The notes under the pieces: generated by a model
Seen by the model: the letters and a program-made list of their open reading frames with translations, nothing else
Database searches by the model: none
What the model was told of the DNA's origin: nothing
Shown here: piece by piece, positions 61,101 to 64,000 of the stretch
How positions within the stretch are numbered: position 1 is the first letter of the stretch
How the letters are laid out: each line of letters opens with the position of its first letter
Source of the DNA: Vermamoeba vermiformis
Lineage: Eukaryota; Tubulinea; Echinamoebida
Reading direction: 5' to 3'
Assembly: GCA_045837725.1 (NCBI GenBank)
Contig: JBEWZL010000205.1
Coordinates: 1 to 64,000, forward strand
DNA: 64,000 bases
Made by a program: the position numbers and the translations under genes

Positions 61101-61246
61101 CCAAAAAAAGTTAGCCAAAAAAATTTGGGCCAAAAAAAGTTAGCCAAAAAATTCGTCCCAAAAAAAATTGCGGAAACCAATTTTGCGCGTTTGTCTTCTA
61201 TCCGCACAGATGCGCAGCAACACAACTCAGCTAAAGGTCGTAATAG
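61101..61246. repeat. Short A-rich direct repeats
   Basis: ccaaaaaaagttagccaaaa (61101 and again 61130), a third weaker copy follows. Low complexity; no gene. Confidence 0.7.
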
Positions 61247-61900
61247 GTAAGTGTTCTTTATTGTTTTATTATTTATATTGTATTAATTTCTTTAGCTATC
61301 TTTACTAATTAATTTTCGTAGATTTTAATGCGCGCATCGGCTTAACCACGAGCAAAACCGCGTCAAGCCCCCACGCGCTTGGATGACCGCAGTGATGGTA
61401 AGTGTTATTTAATTCTCGCGTGAGAATACTAATTAATTTTATTTGTATTAGATTTTACAACGCATTGAAATTACCTGTGAGCGAGTCCGTGAAAAGCCCT
61501 CCGCGCTTTAATGATGAACAGTAACGCAGTATTGATGGTAAGTTAATTATTTAATCTAGCGCGAGAATACTAATTAATTTTGTTTGTATTAGATTTTACA
61601 ACGCGCATTGAAATTACCTGTGAGCGATTCGTGAAGAGCCCTTCGTGCTTTGATGAATGAACAGTAACGCAGTATTGATGGTAAGTATAATTATTTAATT
61701 CTCGCGTGAGAATACTAATTAATTTTGTTTGTATTAGATTTTACAACGCGCATTGAAATTACCTGTGAGCGAGTCCGTGAAAAGCCCTCCCGCGCTTTAA
61801 TGAATAAACAGTAACGCAGTATTGATGGTAAGTTAATTATTTAGTTAATTAGTTAAGCTCGCGCTAGAATACTAATTAATTTTTACAGATTTTAGTACTA
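61247..61900. repeat. Tandem array of 140-147-base exon-intron-like units
   Basis: GTAAGT motifs recur at 61398, 61538, 61681 and 61828, each preceded by gcagtattgatg or a variant and followed 50-55 bases later by tttgtattag. The stretch between (ttacaacgcgcattgaaatt and acctgtgagcgagtccgtga) has no frame open through the units. A more diverged unit lies at 61247-61397. The internal part includes ctcgcgtgagaatactaat, which looks like a branch site. So each unit looks like one exon plus one intron. Either a noncoding spliced RNA or a satellite that captured splice signals. Confidence 0.85.
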
Positions 61901-61929
61901 AAATGCGCATCGGGTTAGACTTGGCACAA

Positions 61930-63362
61930 GCAAGCCCGCACCGAGCTCTCTTTTGGCTCATCCTCTGCACTTCTTGTGCAGCATATGTGAACTATTCATG
62001 ATGGCTACTCGCGTCTTGTTTCGCTAGAACTGCGATTTCCGTGCTCTAGATTTGGTCACTGGCGCATCCGTACCGAGCCTTCCCTGCCTTGGCTCACCCT
62101 CTGCGCTTCTTCACAAGGGTCTGCGGTGTATCGACGAACTATTCACGGTGACTACACGCGACCTGGGTCGTTGGAGACAGTGCAACACGATCTCCCGCGC
62201 ATCGGATTTCTCGCTAGCGAATCCGCACCGAGCCCTCCCTGCCTTGGCTCACCCTCTGTGCTTCATCATAAGGGTGTGCGGTGTGTCGACGAACTATTCA
62301 TGGTGACTACACGCGTCCTGAGTTGTTGGAGACAGCGCAACACGATCTCCCGCGCAGCAGATTTGGCAGTAGCGAATCCGTACCGAGCCTTCCCTTGCCT
62401 TGGCTCACCTCTGCGCTTCTTCACAAGGGTCTGCAGTGTGTCGACGAACTATTCATGGTGACTACACGCGTCCTGAGTTGTTGGAGACTGTGCAACACGA
62501 TCTCCCGCACAGCAGATTTGGCAGTAGCGAATCCGTACCGAACCTTCCCTTGCCTTGGCTCACCCTCTGTGCTTCATCACATGGGTGTGCAGTGTGTCGA
62601 CGAACTATTCATGGTGACCACACGTGTCCTGAGTTGTTGGAGACTGTGCAACACGATCTCCCACGCATCGGATTTGGCAGTGGCGAATCCGTACCGAGCC
62701 TTCCCTTGCCTTGGCTCACCCTCTGTGCTTCATCACAAGGGTGTGCGGTGTGTCGACGAACTATTCATGGTGACTACACGCGTCCTGAGTTGTTGGAGAC
62801 AGCGCAACACGATCTCCCGCGCAGCAGATTTGGCAGTAGCGAATCCGTACCGAACCTTCCCTGCCTTGGCTCACCCCCTGCTCTTCTTCGCAGGGTCTGC
62901 AGCGTGTTTACGAACTATTCGCGAAGGCTGTATGCGTTTTGGGGTCGCCGAAGTTCGAAGTAATGCGATCTCCTGTGGTTGGATTTAATCTCGAGCTAAT
63001 CTGCACTGCGCTCTCTTCTGTCTTGGCTCACCCTCTGCTTTAATGCCCGGCATCTGTACGTTCGTGGTGGTTAGGTGCGCGTTGCATCGCTGGGGACGAA
63101 GCAACACGATCTCCCACGCAGCAGATTTGTCACGAGCGAATCTGCACCGAGCCCTCCTTTGTCTTTGGCTTACCCTCCGCACTTCGTCGCAGGGTCTGCA
63201 GCGCCTTTACGAATTATTCATGGTAGACACACTGGATACTCGCAACACAATCGAGCACATCTCGGATGTAATGCGCAACGAGGCTCGCACTGAGTTCCAG
63301 ATGCGTTACACGATTGCCGCAGGTCACTTCAAAGCCTGCAGCATCTTCATGAGCTATTCGTG
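61930..63362. repeat. 155-base satellite, about nine units
   Basis: The landmark cgacgaactattcatggtga occurs at 62132, 62287, 62442, 62598 and 62754 (steps 155-156), with more diverged units before (about 61990) and after (about 62908, 63053, 63208, 63345). Other landmarks in each unit: cttggctcaccctctg and cacgatctcccgcgcagcag. The central four units are nearly identical, the outer ones decayed, the usual picture of unequal exchange. Long open frames arise because the unit lacks stops in two frames; step sizes shift the frame, so they are not credible proteins. Confidence 0.92.
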
Positions 63363-63635
63363 ATAGTTACAACATGGATGTTGAGACAAATGCAACGTGT
63401 GTAGTTCAGGATCTTGTTAATGTTGTTAATAAAATGTAAAATAAATGTATTAGTTTATTTGTTAGCTACTGGCTAGTAAGAGCTAGCAATTTAATAAAAG
63501 TCCGTTAGGATTTAGATTTTCAGGCCACATTTTTTGGGTCACATTTTTTGGGTCACATTTTCCTGGCAATTTTTATTGTTTGCCTTGAACCTTATCCAAT
63601 TTTGATTTCTAGTCGTTACAGAACTCTTCAAAGGT

Positions 63636-64000
63636 ATGTCTTTATTACAAAAATTAGAGGCAAATCTAGACAAAATTCTAAAAGAAAATGTCTCGTCGGG
63701 AGACTTCAAATTGCCCAATTTTAAGCAAAATTTGAATTTCTTTTTAGATTACATTACCAAAAAATTTCCCTGTTTTGCCGATCAACCCCAGAAAGAAATA
63801 TCTGGGTTGATTAAGGGCAAAATTGCTGCTATTAACCCAACAGGATTTGTATCTGATGGTCAATTGCCAACTCCAAATGCAAAGCGTATCTGGGTAACGG
63901 CCTTTTATTCTCATCTCTTGCTTGGTAAATCTTTTTCTTCACAGGAAAGTGTCCAAGATTGGGTAGCAGAAACATGGCCGGATCTCCAAGTACCTGTCCA
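63636..64000 (+). CDS. Partial open frame running off the window end
   Basis: ATG at 63636 opens MSLLQKLEANLDKILKENVS and stays open for 121 codons to the last base (AETWPDLQVPV). The composition looks protein-like, with KQNLNFFLDYITKKFPCF and LPTPNAKRIWVTAFYSHLLL. The family is not recognised. The ATG lies in aaaggtatgt, which could instead be a splice donor, so the true start may differ. Upstream 63363-63635 holds the decayed end of the satellite and a 17-base direct repeat (gtcacattttttgg near 63538). Confidence 0.5.
   Translation, partial: MSLLQKLEANLDKILKENVSSGDFKLPNFKQNLNFFLDYITKKFPCFADQPQKEISGLIKGKIAAINPTGFVSDGQLPTPNAKRIWVTAFYSHLLLGKSFSSQESVQDWVAETWPDLQVPV

Noticed and set aside
62281-62988. 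235-codon open frame with repeated VDELFMVTTRV
   Set aside because: It is translation of the 155-base satellite; the frame changes from unit to unit and other frames are also open.

Overview
The window is nuclear DNA of an intron-rich unicellular eukaryote. Genes are packed closely on both strands. Most are split by introns of about 45-70 bases that begin GTAAGT, GTACGT or a close variant and end in AG. The gene set includes a CARMIL capping-protein regulator, a class C GPCR with coiled-coil tail, FYVE, PX and F-box proteins, Mpp10, mitochondrial glycerol-3-phosphate dehydrogenase and a GH65 enzyme of the animal PGGHG type. This fits a free-living amoeboid protist of the Amorphea, most likely Amoebozoa; the assignment is inference from gene content. 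All protein calls come from translating exons by eye and recognising family motifs. No search was run.

Bases 1-4000 hold a decayed pogo-type DDE transposon (minus strand), a pair of about 140-base inverted arms (1726-1872 and 2371-2518), and a plus-strand gene for an RS-rich coiled-coil protein that starts in the right arm. From 4.1 to 49.4 kb comes ordinary host sequence: F-box/LRR protein; CARMIL; a very large ankyrin-kelch-SPRY-kelch-BTB-BTB/BACK protein; F-box-LRR-FYVE protein; a GPI-type surface protein; Mpp10; an alpha/beta hydrolase; mitochondrial G3P dehydrogenase; a transmembrane RING-H2 protein; a small secreted Cys-rich protein; an F-box/propeller-like protein; a METTL21-type methyltransferase; a PX protein; a LamG/cadherin-like class C GPCR; a secreted GH65 glycosidase; a PPR-TrmB fusion; and a surface protein with six Cys-rich modules.

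From 49.4 kb to the end the DNA changes character and becomes repeat-rich. It holds gene remnants, two G-rich hairpin repeats, two copies of a 27-base palindrome-like repeat, a Crypton-like tyrosine recombinase gene with a C-terminal chromodomain, a 37-base tandem array, a roughly 950-base 16/23-base minisatellite, the gene for a centromeric histone H3 variant with a long tail, an unrecognised acidic protein, a divergent Fpg/Nei-type DNA glycosylase, a 265-base duplication, a 140-147-base exon-intron-like tandem array, a 155-base satellite of about nine units, and an open frame running off the end.

The most striking observations are the chromodomain tyrosine recombinase and the small repeats next to it, several multidomain fusions (PPR-TrmB, LamG-GPCR, ANK-kelch-SPRY-BTB, F-box-LRR-FYVE), and a CenH3 gene beside near-nucleosome-length satellite DNA.
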